Below, one piece after another: positions 33,299 through 41,762 of a DNA stretch of 64,000 bases. Made by a program: the position numbers and the translations under genes. The stretch is from Mycobacterium florentinum (GTDB taxonomy: Bacteria > Actinomycetota > Actinomycetes > Mycobacteriales > Mycobacteriaceae), in assembly GCF_010730355.1 (NCBI RefSeq), contig NZ_AP022576.1, positions 5,270,001-5,334,000 of the forward strand, read 5' to 3'. Within the stretch, counting starts at the first letter, position 1; each line of letters opens with the position of its first letter. The notes under the pieces are model-generated. The model was not told the origin of the DNA. It ran no database searches and saw only the letters and a program-made list of their open reading frames with translations.

Positions 33299-34798
33299 AT
33301 GAGCACACTCGATGAACGCGCCGACAGCACGGTCGAACAGCAGCGAGCCGCTCTGGGCGCGATCCTGGCCCGGCAGCGTCAAGCCTTCATCGCCGACGGG
33401 CCGCCGTCCGTGGCGCTGCGACGCAACCGGATCGACCGGCTGATGGCGCTCGTCCTCGACAACACCGACGCATTCGTCGACGCGATGGCCACCGATTTCG
33501 GCACCCGGTCCAAGGCGGCAACGTTGTTCACCGAGGTGATCGGCATGATCTCGGTGATCGAGCACACGAGATCTCATGTTGCGCAATGGATGCGGGCGAC
33601 CAAGCTGATGCGCGCCGCGGGATTGTTCGGGCTGCGCGCCGAGGTCCAGCCCTCGCCGCTGGGAGTGGTCGGCATCATCGGTCCGTGGAACTTCCCGCTC
33701 AATCTCGTGATCCTGCCTGCCGCGACCGCGTTCGCCGCGGGCAACCGGGTGATGATCAAGATGTCGGAGGTCACCTCGCAGACCGCCGAGCTGATGAAGG
33801 CGACTGCACCGAACTACTTCGACTCCGACGAACTCGACATCGTCACCGGCGGTCCGGAGGTCGCGGCGATCTTCTCGACGCTGCCGTTCGATCACCTGTT
33901 CTTCACCGGTTCGCCGGCGGTCGGCGCGTTGGTGCAGCGGGCGGCCGCGCAGAACCTGGTGCCGGTGACGCTGGAGCTCGGCGGCAAGAACCCCGTCGTC
34001 GTCGCACCCGGCGCCGACATTCGTCGGTCCGCCGCCCGGATCGCGCAGGGCCGCATGGTCAACGGGGGACAGGTCTGCGTGTGCCCCGACTATGTCTTCG
34101 TCCCCGACGATCAGATCGACACGTTCGTCGGCGCCGCCCGGGAGACGCTGCGCGGAATGTTCGGAACCATCATCGCCAACGGCGACTACTGCTCGAGTGT
34201 GAATCAGGCGAATTTCGACCGGGTCGTCGGCCTGATCGAAGACGCGCGTGCCAACGGCGCCACCGTGGAAACCGTTGCGCCGGAAGGGGAGCTCCTGCCC
34301 GACCGCGCTTCCCGCAAGATCGCACCCACCATCGTCCGCGATGTCGACGACACCATGAAGATCGCCAACGAAGAGATCTTCGGCCCGGTCCTGGTGGTCA
34401 AGGGATATTCGCGGCTGGGCGAGGCCATCGACTACATCAACCAGCGGCCGGCGCCGCTGGTGGCCTACTGGTATGGGCCCGACGACACCGACTTCCGAAA
34501 CTTCTTGAACAACACCCGCAGCGGCGGCGTCGCCCGCAACGACTTTGCCGCGCAGATGATTCCGTCGGCCGCGCCGTTCGGCGGCGTGGGACGCAGCGGG
34601 ATGGGCGCGTATCACGGCAAGGCCGGCTTCGACGCGTTCAGCCATCACCGGTCGGTGGTGGGCAGCGATCTGCCGTTCAGCGTCACCGGAAGCGCCGCCC
34701 CGCCGTTCGGCAAACCGATGCGGATATACGCCGACGCCATGATGCGCATGACGCGGGCGCGTACCCGCCGCCGGCTCAAGGGCGCACCGCGCGCCTAG
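33299..34798 (+). CDS. Aldehyde dehydrogenase (coniferyl-aldehyde-dehydrogenase-like)
   Basis: A 499-residue NAD(P)-dependent aldehyde dehydrogenase. GPWNFPLNL gives the substrate-channel Asn, TLELGGKNP the catalytic Glu (about 237), and GQVCVCPDYV the nucleophilic Cys (about 271). No Rossmann transit or membrane segment beyond the normal fold. It lacks the long C-terminal tail of some relatives and matches the coniferyl-aldehyde group in length. The ATG at 33299 has GAGG nearby; a GTG at 33275 is possible. It converges with an SDR gene, overlapping by 4 bp. It would oxidise an aldehyde made by the P450 and alcohol dehydrogenase. Confidence 0.92.
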   Translation: MSTLDERADSTVEQQRAALGAILARQRQAFIADGPPSVALRRNRIDRLMALVLDNTDAFVDAMATDFGTRSKAATLFTEVIGMISVIEHTRSHVAQWMRATKLMRAAGLFGLRAEVQPSPLGVVGIIGPWNFPLNLVILPAATAFAAGNRVMIKMSEVTSQTAELMKATAPNYFDSDELDIVTGGPEVAAIFSTLPFDHLFFTGSPAVGALVQRAAAQNLVPVTLELGGKNPVVVAPGADIRRSAARIAQGRMVNGGQVCVCPDYVFVPDDQIDTFVGAARETLRGMFGTIIANGDYCSSVNQANFDRVVGLIEDARANGATVETVAPEGELLPDRASRKIAPTIVRDVDDTMKIANEEIFGPVLVVKGYSRLGEAIDYINQRPAPLVAYWYGPDDTDFRNFLNNTRSGGVARNDFAAQMIPSAAPFGGVGRSGMGAYHGKAGFDAFSHHRSVVGSDLPFSVTGSAAPPFGKPMRIYADAMMRMTRARTRRRLKGAPRA

Positions 34799-35622
34799 CG
34801 GGCGTTGGGATTCAGCCGTGCGGCGCGCGCCATCAGGTCGGCGTATCCGACACCGAGCAGCCGCGGCATCGCCGCCATCACCCGCCCGTCGGGCCCGATC
34901 AGAATCCGGGCGCGGTTTTTCTCGGCCCCGCGCAGGATGGCCCGGGCGGCCTTCTCCGGCGACGTGAGCGCCAACCGGCTGAAGTACTTCGCCGCCTGCT
35001 CGGGATCCTCGGTCGCCGCGGTGCGCATGTTCGCCCCGAAGTTGGTGCGCACCACACCGGGGTGCACGCAATGCACGGTCACCGGGTGGCGTTCCATGAT
35101 CATCTCCTGGCGCAGCGCCTCGGTGAAGCCGCGCACCGCGAATTTCGAAGTGCTGTAGGCGCCTTGGTAGGGCACCGCGATCAGGCCGAACGCGCTGGAC
35201 AGGTTGACCAACCGGGCGGGCCGATCGGTGGTTCCGGATTCGATCAGCTGCGGCAGGAAGGCCTTCGTCCCGCTCACTACGCCACCGATGTTGATGCCGA
35301 TCAGCCAGTCGAAGTCCTTCCAGGACATGTCGGCCACGCTGGCGAACAGGTCGACCCCGGCGTTGTTGAACAGCATCGAGGCGGGCCCGAGGTCGCGGCG
35401 GACGTCTTCGGCATGCCCGCACACCGCGTCGCGGTCGGCGACATCGACCTGATACGTGGTCACCTGCCCGGACCGGCACATCGCCTGTGTTTCGGCCAGA
35501 TTCGCCTTGTCGATGTCGGATGCCGCGACGTGTGCCCCATCCTGCGTCAGCGCGTAGGTCAGGGCGCGCCCGATTCCCGACCCGGCACCGGTGACCACGG
35601 CGACACGATTCCGATATTTCAT
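34795..35622 (-). CDS. SDR-family oxidoreductase
   Basis: A 275-residue classical SDR with VAVVTGAGSGIGRA, NNAGVDLF, an active-site Ser in VNLSSAFG and the Tyr-Lys pair in YSTSKFAV. The C-terminal part (RAILRGAEKNRARILIGPDG) is like SDRs found beside sterol and hydroxyacyl genes. The ATG at 35622 gives the standard N-terminus; a longer frame reads only upstream sequence of the ligase gene. Last gene of the minus operon led by the Rieske oxygenase at 39556, 10 bp after the ligase stop. Confidence 0.9.
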   Translation of the reverse strand: MKYRNRVAVVTGAGSGIGRALTYALTQDGAHVAASDIDKANLAETQAMCRSGQVTTYQVDVADRDAVCGHAEDVRRDLGPASMLFNNAGVDLFASVADMSWKDFDWLIGINIGGVVSGTKAFLPQLIESGTTDRPARLVNLSSAFGLIAVPYQGAYSTSKFAVRGFTEALRQEMIMERHPVTVHCVHPGVVRTNFGANMRTAATEDPEQAAKYFSRLALTSPEKAARAILRGAEKNRARILIGPDGRVMAAMPRLLGVGYADLMARAARLNPNAR

Positions 35623-35632
35623 CTCGTTGCCC

Positions 35633-37285
35633 CTAGTCGCTCTCGGCTTGCTCGCGCGCCCAACGGTAATCGGCCTTGCCGGACGGGCTGCGCTCGATGA
35701 CGGGGCGGAAGACGATCGCCTTCGGAAGTTTGTAGCGAGCCAACGATTGCGCGGCATGCGTCACCAGCTCGTCGGCGTCGGCGTGCGCCCCTTCGGCCAG
35801 CGCGACGACGGCGACGACCTCCTGGCCCCAACGTTCGCTGGGCCGTCCCGTGACCACCACGTCGGCCACCGCGGGATGCGACGCGATCGCGGTTTCGACC
35901 TCCTCGACGAAGATCTTCTCGCCGCCGGAATTGATCGTCACCGAATCGCGGCCCAGCAACTCGATGCTGGCGTCCTCGCGGTGGCGCGCCCGATCACCCG
36001 GAACCGCGTACCGCACACCGTCGATGACCGGAAAGGTCGCCGCGGTCTTGGCCGCATCGCCCTTGTAGCCGAGCGGAATGTAACCGCGTTGGGCCAGCCA
36101 GCCGATCCCGTCGTGTCCCGGCGGCAGGATGGACGACAGATCCTCGGCCGCCACGAAGACATCCGGGCCCGCGTTGAACGTTCCGGTAGACACCGCGCCG
36201 GACGCCGACATGTGATGCATCTGCGCCCCGGTTTCGGAGGATCCGACACCGTCGATGACGACGGCATTCGGTAGCGCTTCGATCAAGCGCTGCTTGACAT
36301 ATGGGGTCAGCAGGGCGCCGCCGTTGGCGATCGCGATCAGCGACGACACGTCGGCGATACCCTTCTCGACGGCGGCGAGCAACGGACGGGCCATCGCGTC
36401 GCCGACCACCGACACCACCGATACCCGCTCCCGCTCGATCGTGCGCACCACGTCGTCGGCATCCAAATGGTCGACGACGGAAGGGAAGACGACGGATTGC
36501 CCGGTGGTCAGGGCGGTCATCACGCCCCACTGCGCCGCGCCGTGGATCAGCGGCGGCAAGATCATCAACTTGGTGGGGGTGCTGGCGGCGACTCGTTCGA
36601 CGATCTCGTCGACCGAGCCGGCGGGCTCGCCGGTCATCAGATTGCGTCCACCGAACGATGTCATGAAGATGTCGTGCTGTCGCCACAGCACGCCCTTCGG
36701 CATTCCCGTGGTGCCACCGGTGTACAGGACGTACAAGTCGTCGGGGGAGTGCTGTACCGGCGGCGGCTGGGACGGACTGGATCTGATGATGGTGTCGTAA
36801 TCGACTGCGCCGTGCACCAAGTCGTTGCCGGAGTCGTCGGCGATCTGGATCAGCACCCGTAGCTTCGGCAGGTCGGGCAGGACTTCGGCGACCCGTGGCG
36901 CGAACGCCGCGTGGTAGACCAGGGCGGTCGCACCGGAATCCGCGAGCAGATATTGCAGCTCGCTCTTGACGTAGCGGAAGTTGACGTTGAACGGGGCGAC
37001 GCGGGCCGCGAAAGCGCCGAGCAACGACTCGACGAATTCGTTTCCGTTGTAGGCGTATAGGCCGAGCAGGTCCTGGCCCACTTCGTGGCCGCCAAGGCCG
37101 GAGCGCTCGGTGTGGCAGCCAAGGCCCCGGGAGTGCAGATACGCCGCGAGCCGGTTGGACCGCTCGATGGTCTGCGCGTAGCTGAACCTCTGATCGCCCT
37201 GAATCAGCAGCTCTCGGTCGCCGATCGTGGCCGCGACGGCAGTGGCGACGGCCGGGACCGTGAATTGTGTTGCGGTGTCAGACAT
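35633..37285 (-). CDS. Acyl-CoA synthetase (FadD type)
   Basis: A 550-residue ANL ligase with A3 loop YTGGTTGMPKGVLW, IDGVGSSETGAQ, and GGEKIFVEEVETAI. The catalytic C-terminal lysine is in SPSGKADYRWAR. It belongs to the same sub-type as the ligase at 23451 and resembles FadD ligases of steroid side-chain catabolism. The start at 37285 has AGAGG 5 bases upstream. It follows a thioesterase gene and precedes an SDR gene in the minus operon. Confidence 0.91.
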   Translation of the reverse strand: MSDTATQFTVPAVATAVAATIGDRELLIQGDQRFSYAQTIERSNRLAAYLHSRGLGCHTERSGLGGHEVGQDLLGLYAYNGNEFVESLLGAFAARVAPFNVNFRYVKSELQYLLADSGATALVYHAAFAPRVAEVLPDLPKLRVLIQIADDSGNDLVHGAVDYDTIIRSSPSQPPPVQHSPDDLYVLYTGGTTGMPKGVLWRQHDIFMTSFGGRNLMTGEPAGSVDEIVERVAASTPTKLMILPPLIHGAAQWGVMTALTTGQSVVFPSVVDHLDADDVVRTIERERVSVVSVVGDAMARPLLAAVEKGIADVSSLIAIANGGALLTPYVKQRLIEALPNAVVIDGVGSSETGAQMHHMSASGAVSTGTFNAGPDVFVAAEDLSSILPPGHDGIGWLAQRGYIPLGYKGDAAKTAATFPVIDGVRYAVPGDRARHREDASIELLGRDSVTINSGGEKIFVEEVETAIASHPAVADVVVTGRPSERWGQEVVAVVALAEGAHADADELVTHAAQSLARYKLPKAIVFRPVIERSPSGKADYRWAREQAESD

Positions 37286-37293
37286 TGTACCTC

Positions 37294-37923
37294 TCACGGC
37301 TGGTGGGGTAGCAGACGCACCATCAGCCCGTTGGCTTCGCTGAGTAGCGATCCGTCGGCCGATGTCATCGTCGAGGAGATGAAGACTTTCCGGCCGTCGG
37401 TATCGCTGATGCGGCCTTTCGCGATCAATGGTTCGTCGATGGGAGTGATCTTGCGGTAGTCGACGTGCAGGTAGGCGGTGCGGGTCGGGCGAATGCCCGC
37501 GGTGGACACCACCATGCCGAACAGCCAGTCGTAGAACAGCGGGATCATGCCGCCATGCACGGCGTTGTTGCCGCCCACGTGAGACCGGGTGAAGTGCCCT
37601 TGCATCGTGACGCCGTCGGGCCCGGATTCCGTCAGCGTCCACGGCGGTAGCAGTGGATGGCCCAGCCCGGGCAGCTCGAGGACGCGGCCGGCGGGTGTCA
37701 CGTGCTCCGGAGCCTGGTGGCCGTTGAGCAGGGCGCAGGCGTTTTCGACGTGCTGCGCCGCGCTCGCCCAGATCGAGCCGTCCGGGTTGGTGGACACCGT
37801 CAGATCCTGCAAACGTCGCATCGCGGCAGCGAATCGGCCCAGTTCGGGCGGCGCGTTTTCGACCGGCGAGATTTGCGGGAACCCGCCGCGGGTTCCGGGG
37901 GCGGTGTCGGCGGTGTCGGTCAC
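37294..37923 (-). CDS. Hotdog-fold thioesterase-like protein
   Basis: A 209-residue hotdog-fold protein with NNAVHGGMIPLFYDWLFGMVV (the HGG turn and central helix) and HVDYRKITPIDE. It probably hydrolyses an acyl-CoA thioester. The start is GTG at 37923, preceded by AAAGGAG, and it overlaps the stop of the isochorismatase-like gene. It has the same architecture as the protein at 16449. The ligase gene follows 8 bp downstream. Thioesterase and ligase in tandem may recycle the same CoA ester. Confidence 0.84.
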   Translation of the reverse strand: MTDTADTAPGTRGGFPQISPVENAPPELGRFAAAMRRLQDLTVSTNPDGSIWASAAQHVENACALLNGHQAPEHVTPAGRVLELPGLGHPLLPPWTLTESGPDGVTMQGHFTRSHVGGNNAVHGGMIPLFYDWLFGMVVSTAGIRPTRTAYLHVDYRKITPIDEPLIAKGRISDTDGRKVFISSTMTSADGSLLSEANGLMVRLLPHQP

Positions 37924-38567
37924 TGGGCTCCTTTGGCCTGCTGCTGCCATACCTGGAGCAGATCGTCGGTGGTGGTGATCGTCGCCAGCAGCGACAGCGT
38001 GTTGGCGATAATCGCGGCACCGTACTCGGTGGGGATGCCCGCCACGGCGTCGGCGGGGACGACGACGCGATAGGCGGCGTTGACCGCATCCATCACGAGG
38101 TTGGGGATCGCGATGTTCAGCGAGACGCCGACCACGACAATCGTGGAAACCCCGAGGTTGCGCAGCACCGCATCCAGGTCGGTGCCGCCCATCGGTCCCA
38201 CGCCGTGCCATCTGCGCAGCACCAGATCGCTTGGGTCGGGTCCCAATTCGGGAAGCACCTCGGCTCCCGGCGTGCCCGGGGTGATGTCGACTCCTCCTTT
38301 CCCGGGGCCGCGACTCATCGTGAAGATCTTGGCGTTGTGGTTGGACCCCAGCCCGTCGGGGCGGCGCTGCACCAAGCAATGCACGATCGGCACGCCGGCC
38401 GCCCGCGCCGCCGGCAACAGCCGCACGATGTTGGGCAGCGCGACGCGGCGGGCTTCCTCGGCGAGCATGGCCAGCCCGGCATCCGGGCCGATGACCGCGC
38501 CCTGGCACTCCTGGGCGACGATCGCGGTGCGCCCGGGCTCGAGGACGTCGGCGAGTTGCGCGCTCAT
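37920..38567 (-). CDS. Isochorismatase-like hydrolase with altered catalytic triad
   Basis: A 215-residue protein of the isochorismatase/cysteine hydrolase fold. The strand that normally carries the catalytic Asp reads AIVAQECQGAVIG (no Asp), and the position of the nucleophilic Cys in GVxxxxC reads GVSLNIAIPN (Ala). Lysine of the triad is also not obvious. It may bind ligand without the standard cysteine chemistry, or use another residue. Start ATG overlaps the Rieske oxygenase stop by 4 bp, so it is coupled to that enzyme. Function unknown. Confidence 0.83.
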   Translation of the reverse strand: MSAQLADVLEPGRTAIVAQECQGAVIGPDAGLAMLAEEARRVALPNIVRLLPAARAAGVPIVHCLVQRRPDGLGSNHNAKIFTMSRGPGKGGVDITPGTPGAEVLPELGPDPSDLVLRRWHGVGPMGGTDLDAVLRNLGVSTIVVVGVSLNIAIPNLVMDAVNAAYRVVVPADAVAGIPTEYGAAIIANTLSLLATITTTDDLLQVWQQQAKGAQ

Positions 38568-39556
38568 GCCGGAACGTCGTAGAACTGCGTCGCCCATTTT
38601 CGCAGTGCCATATAGCCTTTCGCGTCGACCTTGGACAATGCCGGATGTTCGACGTACTTCTGGTAGCGCCAGATTTCCAGGTCGTCGAAGACGGTGGACA
38701 GGAATTGCTTTTCGATCAGGTTGCGCAGTTTGCCCTCCGGCACGTCGGAGTCATCGCCCGGGATGCGCGGCCACCAGATCGAATAGAACAGGTCCGAGCA
38801 TTCGTCGTCGACCGGCGTGCAGGTGAAAATCAGCCGATGATTCTGCGCGCCCTCGAAGACGCTGATCGCCCCGCCGAGGCCGAATAAGTGGCTGTGGAAC
38901 CGTAATGCGAGATCGTCGGGATTGTCGCTGCGCGCATCCGGCCAGCCCGCGATGAATTGCCATTCCTGGTCGACGATCTTCCAGTCCAGCACCCGGGGCG
39001 TCACCGTCGCGTGGTGGACGTACTCGAAATGGGCGCTGTCGGGGGCGTTCTCCGCGACGATCTGCGGATGCACCGGCTCGCGCTCGGCGCGCCGGGAGAA
39101 CTCCGGATATGCCCGGTAGTAGCCCGCCGGATCCGTCTCGAACTGCGGGAACTTTCGGAAGATGTCCGGCATGTCCCACTGCGGTTCCTTGCCGTCCGGG
39201 TGGTGCCAGATGAACACGCAGTCGTATTGCTCCCGGACGGGATACGACTTGAGCCGCAGCGCCCGGTTGGGGCGGTCCGGCTGGTAGGGGATGTACCGGT
39301 TGGTGCCGTCCGGACCCCAGCGCCAACCGTGGAACGGACACTCGACGCAATCGCCGACCACCTTGCCGCCGTGACCGATATGGGCGCCGAGGTGTTTGCA
39401 ATGCCCCTCCAGCACGTGCAGCGCACCCGACTCGTCGCGATAGGCGACCAGATCCTCGCCGAAGTACTGCAGCGGCCGAACCTCGCCCACGGGGAATTCC
39501 GGGGACCACCCGACCATGAACCACCCGGTGACCTTCCAGGTGAACGGGACTTTCAC
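38564..39556 (-). CDS. Rieske non-heme iron oxygenase (KshA-like)
   Basis: A 330-residue ring-hydroxylating oxygenase. The Rieske motif is CKH at about 53 and CPFHGW at about 73, ligating the 2Fe-2S cluster. The mononuclear iron site follows in ENAPDSAHFEYVHH (Asp and two His, about residues 170-182). Architecture and HFEYVHH are like 3-ketosteroid 9-alpha-hydroxylase (KshA), though the protein is shorter than the usual 380. It needs a ferredoxin reductase, not present nearby. GTG start after GAGGAG. It heads a minus operon with isochorismatase-like, thioesterase, ligase and SDR genes. Confidence 0.91.
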   Translation of the reverse strand: MKVPFTWKVTGWFMVGWSPEFPVGEVRPLQYFGEDLVAYRDESGALHVLEGHCKHLGAHIGHGGKVVGDCVECPFHGWRWGPDGTNRYIPYQPDRPNRALRLKSYPVREQYDCVFIWHHPDGKEPQWDMPDIFRKFPQFETDPAGYYRAYPEFSRRAEREPVHPQIVAENAPDSAHFEYVHHATVTPRVLDWKIVDQEWQFIAGWPDARSDNPDDLALRFHSHLFGLGGAISVFEGAQNHRLIFTCTPVDDECSDLFYSIWWPRIPGDDSDVPEGKLRNLIEKQFLSTVFDDLEIWRYQKYVEHPALSKVDAKGYMALRKWATQFYDVPA

Positions 39557-39582
39557 GGCGGCTCCTCACAAGTTCTGCTAGA

Positions 39583-39601
39583 TACTAAGCCCGTTACAGT
39601 A
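39583..39601. promoter_or_regulatory. TACTGTA palindrome, copy e
   Basis: TACTAAGCCCGTTACAGTA lies between the divergent Rieske operon (minus) and the NTF2-BVMO operon (plus). On the minus strand it reads TACTGTAACGGGCTTAGTA. Extended to 20 bp, this differs from copy g at only two positions. The adjoining TAGTAT can serve as the -10 of the Rieske gene, so binding would block it. Confidence 0.65.
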
Positions 39602-39652
39602 TAGATTTCAGCAGGTCCTCAGAAGTTCGTCCAGGGCGCGGCAGGGAGCGTG

Positions 39653-40117
39653 ATGACGCAAGCGGTTGTCTCGGCGGCTGATGAGCTCGAAGAGCTCCGA
39701 AAACTGAAGGCGCGGTACTGCCGTTTTCTGGACACCAAAGACGTCGAGGCCTGGCGCGGCGTGTTCACCGCCGACGTGGTGGTCACCCTGGACATGGCGG
39801 TCTCCGTCGGCGGCGCCGATCCGATGACGGCACCGCCGATCGAGGGCGTCGACAACTTCGTCCCGACCGTGCTGGGCGGCCTGGAGGGCGTGGCCACCAT
39901 GCACCATTGCCACACCCCGGAGCTGACCCTCACCTCGGCCACCACCGCCACCGGCATCTGGGCGATGGAAGATCTGCTCGTCTTCAGTGACGGCCGCGAG
40001 ATGCACGGCGCGGGTCACTACCGCGAGACCTACGAGAAGGCCGACGGCTCCTGGCGGATCAAGACCCTGCACCTGACCCGAACGATGCTGAGGATAACGG
40101 GAGGAGACGATGCCTGA
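39653..40117 (+). CDS. NTF2/SnoaL-like protein
   Basis: A 154-residue cone-shaped-fold protein of the NTF2/SnoaL group, with ELRKLKARYCRFLDTKDVEAW typical of the first helix and GAGHYRETYEKADGSWRIK at the end. Such proteins act as isomerases, dehydratases or accessory ligand carriers for ring compounds. GTG 39650 and ATG 39653 are both possible starts; ATG chosen. First gene of the plus operon, overlapping the monooxygenase start by 8 bp. A role in ring processing or substrate delivery is inferred. Confidence 0.82.
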   Translation: MTQAVVSAADELEELRKLKARYCRFLDTKDVEAWRGVFTADVVVTLDMAVSVGGADPMTAPPIEGVDNFVPTVLGGLEGVATMHHCHTPELTLTSATTATGIWAMEDLLVFSDGREMHGAGHYRETYEKADGSWRIKTLHLTRTMLRITGGDDA

Positions 40118-41732
40118 AGCCGACACCTCCTTCGACGCGCTGGTGATCGGTGCCGGGTTCTCCGGCTTGTACATGCTGCATCGGCTGCGCCAGCTCGGAC
40201 TTCGCGCCCGGGTGCTGGAGATGGCTGAAAACGTCGGTGGCACTTGGCTGTTCAATCGCTATCCGGGCGCGCGATGCGACATCGAAAGCATCGAGTACTC
40301 CTACAGCTTCTCCGAAGAGATTCAGCAGGAATGGGTCTGGACGGAGTCGATGCCCGCCCAGCCCGAGATCGAGGCGTACCTGAATTTCGTCGCCGACCGG
40401 TTGGACCTGCGTCGCGACATCGCGTTTGACACCAAGGTCGTCGCGATGGAGTTCGACGAAGAGGCCGCGGTGTGGGTGGTGCGCACCGAAACCGGCAAGG
40501 CGTTTGTCGCCCCGTTCGTCGTGGCGGCCTCCGGCATCCTGTCGGTGCCGCTGGAGCCCGACATCCCCGGCATGCGGACGTTCGCCGGAGCGTCGCTGTT
40601 CACCAGCCGCTGGCCCAAGGACGGCTTCGACCTCGCCGGAAAACGGGTCGGCGTGATCGGCACCGGCTCCACCGGGGTTCAGCTCATCCCCGTCGTTGCT
40701 CAACAAGCCTTGCAGCTCTGCGTCTTTCAGCGGTCACCCGCATATACGCTGCCCTGGCGGGTGCACCGGTTCGAACCCGGCGAGCTGGACGAGATGAAGG
40801 GCCGATACGGCGAGATCCGGGAAGCCCAACGCGCCCACCCGATCGGGGCGGCGCGGCTGAGCGCCTTCTCCGTGCTGTTGGAAATGCTGAGCAGCCCGCC
40901 GATCAAGTCGGCCTCGCGCGAGGAGCAATTGCGCGCGATCGAGGAGGACGGCGTGATGGGCGCGCTCAACTGGAGCGACATCTTCTTCGACATCGACGCC
41001 AATCGGATGGCCGCCCGGCTCTACGGCGAGGCGGTGGCCCGCATCGTCAAGGATCCGCAGACGGCCGCGTCGTTGGTGCCCGTGCATCCGTTCGCGTGCA
41101 AGCGGCCGATCATCGACCAGGGCTACTACGAGACGTTCAACCGCGACAACGTGACGCTCGTCGACCTGCGCAAGGCGCCGATTCGCGAGATAACACCGGA
41201 CGGCATCCGCACCGAAACCGATGACTACGAGCTCGACGTGATCGTCTACGCCACCGGGTTCGACGCGATGACCGGTGCGCTGAGCCGCATCGACATCCGG
41301 GGCCGCGACGCGATGTCGCTCGGCGAGTTCTGGGCGACCGAGGGGCCGCTGTCCTACCTGGGGCTGGCGGTCGCCGGCTTCCCGAACTTGTTCACCATCC
41401 AGGGTCCGGGCAGCCCGAGCGCAGCCACGAACTTCGTCGCCGCGCTGGAACAACATGTGGAGTGGATCGGCGATTGCATCGCGTACCTGCGCGACAACGG
41501 AATCCGCACGATCGAGGCGCTGGGTACCGCACAGCACGAGTGGATTGAGCACACCACCGCGCTGGTGGCTCCCACGGTGCTCGTGCACCCGTCCTGCAAC
41601 TCCTGGTACAACGGCGGCAACGTGCCCGGAAAGAAGCGGATGTACATGGGCTATACCGGTGGAATCCCCGAATATCGGCGCCGCTGCGACGAAATCGCCG
41701 CCGGCGGATATGCCGGTTTCAAGTTGGCTTGA
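40110..41732 (+). CDS. Flavin-containing Baeyer-Villiger-type monooxygenase
   Basis: A 540-residue FAD/NADPH monooxygenase. FAD motif VIGAGFSGLY near residue 15, NADPH motif VIGTGSTGVQ at about 190, and the second BVMO signature GGTWLFNRYPGARCD. The main fingerprint F-x-G-x3-H-x3-W-P reads FAGASLFTSRWP, with Phe in place of His. The general order is otherwise that of cyclohexanone and steroid BVMOs. Overlaps the NTF2 gene by 8 bp. The downstream hydrolase would open an ester or lactone made by it. Whether the missing His changes the chemistry is unknown. Confidence 0.9.
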   Translation: MPEADTSFDALVIGAGFSGLYMLHRLRQLGLRARVLEMAENVGGTWLFNRYPGARCDIESIEYSYSFSEEIQQEWVWTESMPAQPEIEAYLNFVADRLDLRRDIAFDTKVVAMEFDEEAAVWVVRTETGKAFVAPFVVAASGILSVPLEPDIPGMRTFAGASLFTSRWPKDGFDLAGKRVGVIGTGSTGVQLIPVVAQQALQLCVFQRSPAYTLPWRVHRFEPGELDEMKGRYGEIREAQRAHPIGAARLSAFSVLLEMLSSPPIKSASREEQLRAIEEDGVMGALNWSDIFFDIDANRMAARLYGEAVARIVKDPQTAASLVPVHPFACKRPIIDQGYYETFNRDNVTLVDLRKAPIREITPDGIRTETDDYELDVIVYATGFDAMTGALSRIDIRGRDAMSLGEFWATEGPLSYLGLAVAGFPNLFTIQGPGSPSAATNFVAALEQHVEWIGDCIAYLRDNGIRTIEALGTAQHEWIEHTTALVAPTVLVHPSCNSWYNGGNVPGKKRMYMGYTGGIPEYRRRCDEIAAGGYAGFKLA

Positions 41733-41762
41733 TTGGTTCGGGGCTGGTTTAAGGTGAGCGGC

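Noticed and set aside
32894..35479. Very long open frame on the minus strand (861 codons)
   Set aside because: It lies antisense to the aldehyde dehydrogenase, overlaps the SDR gene in another frame and runs into the P450. Composition (Arg/Gly/Ala-rich, no motif) is that of a GC-rich shadow frame.
38564..39556. Naming the Rieske oxygenase kshA
   Set aside because: It is shorter than typical KshA and no KshB reductase or steroid-ring gene neighbours are present. KshA-like is all that can be said.
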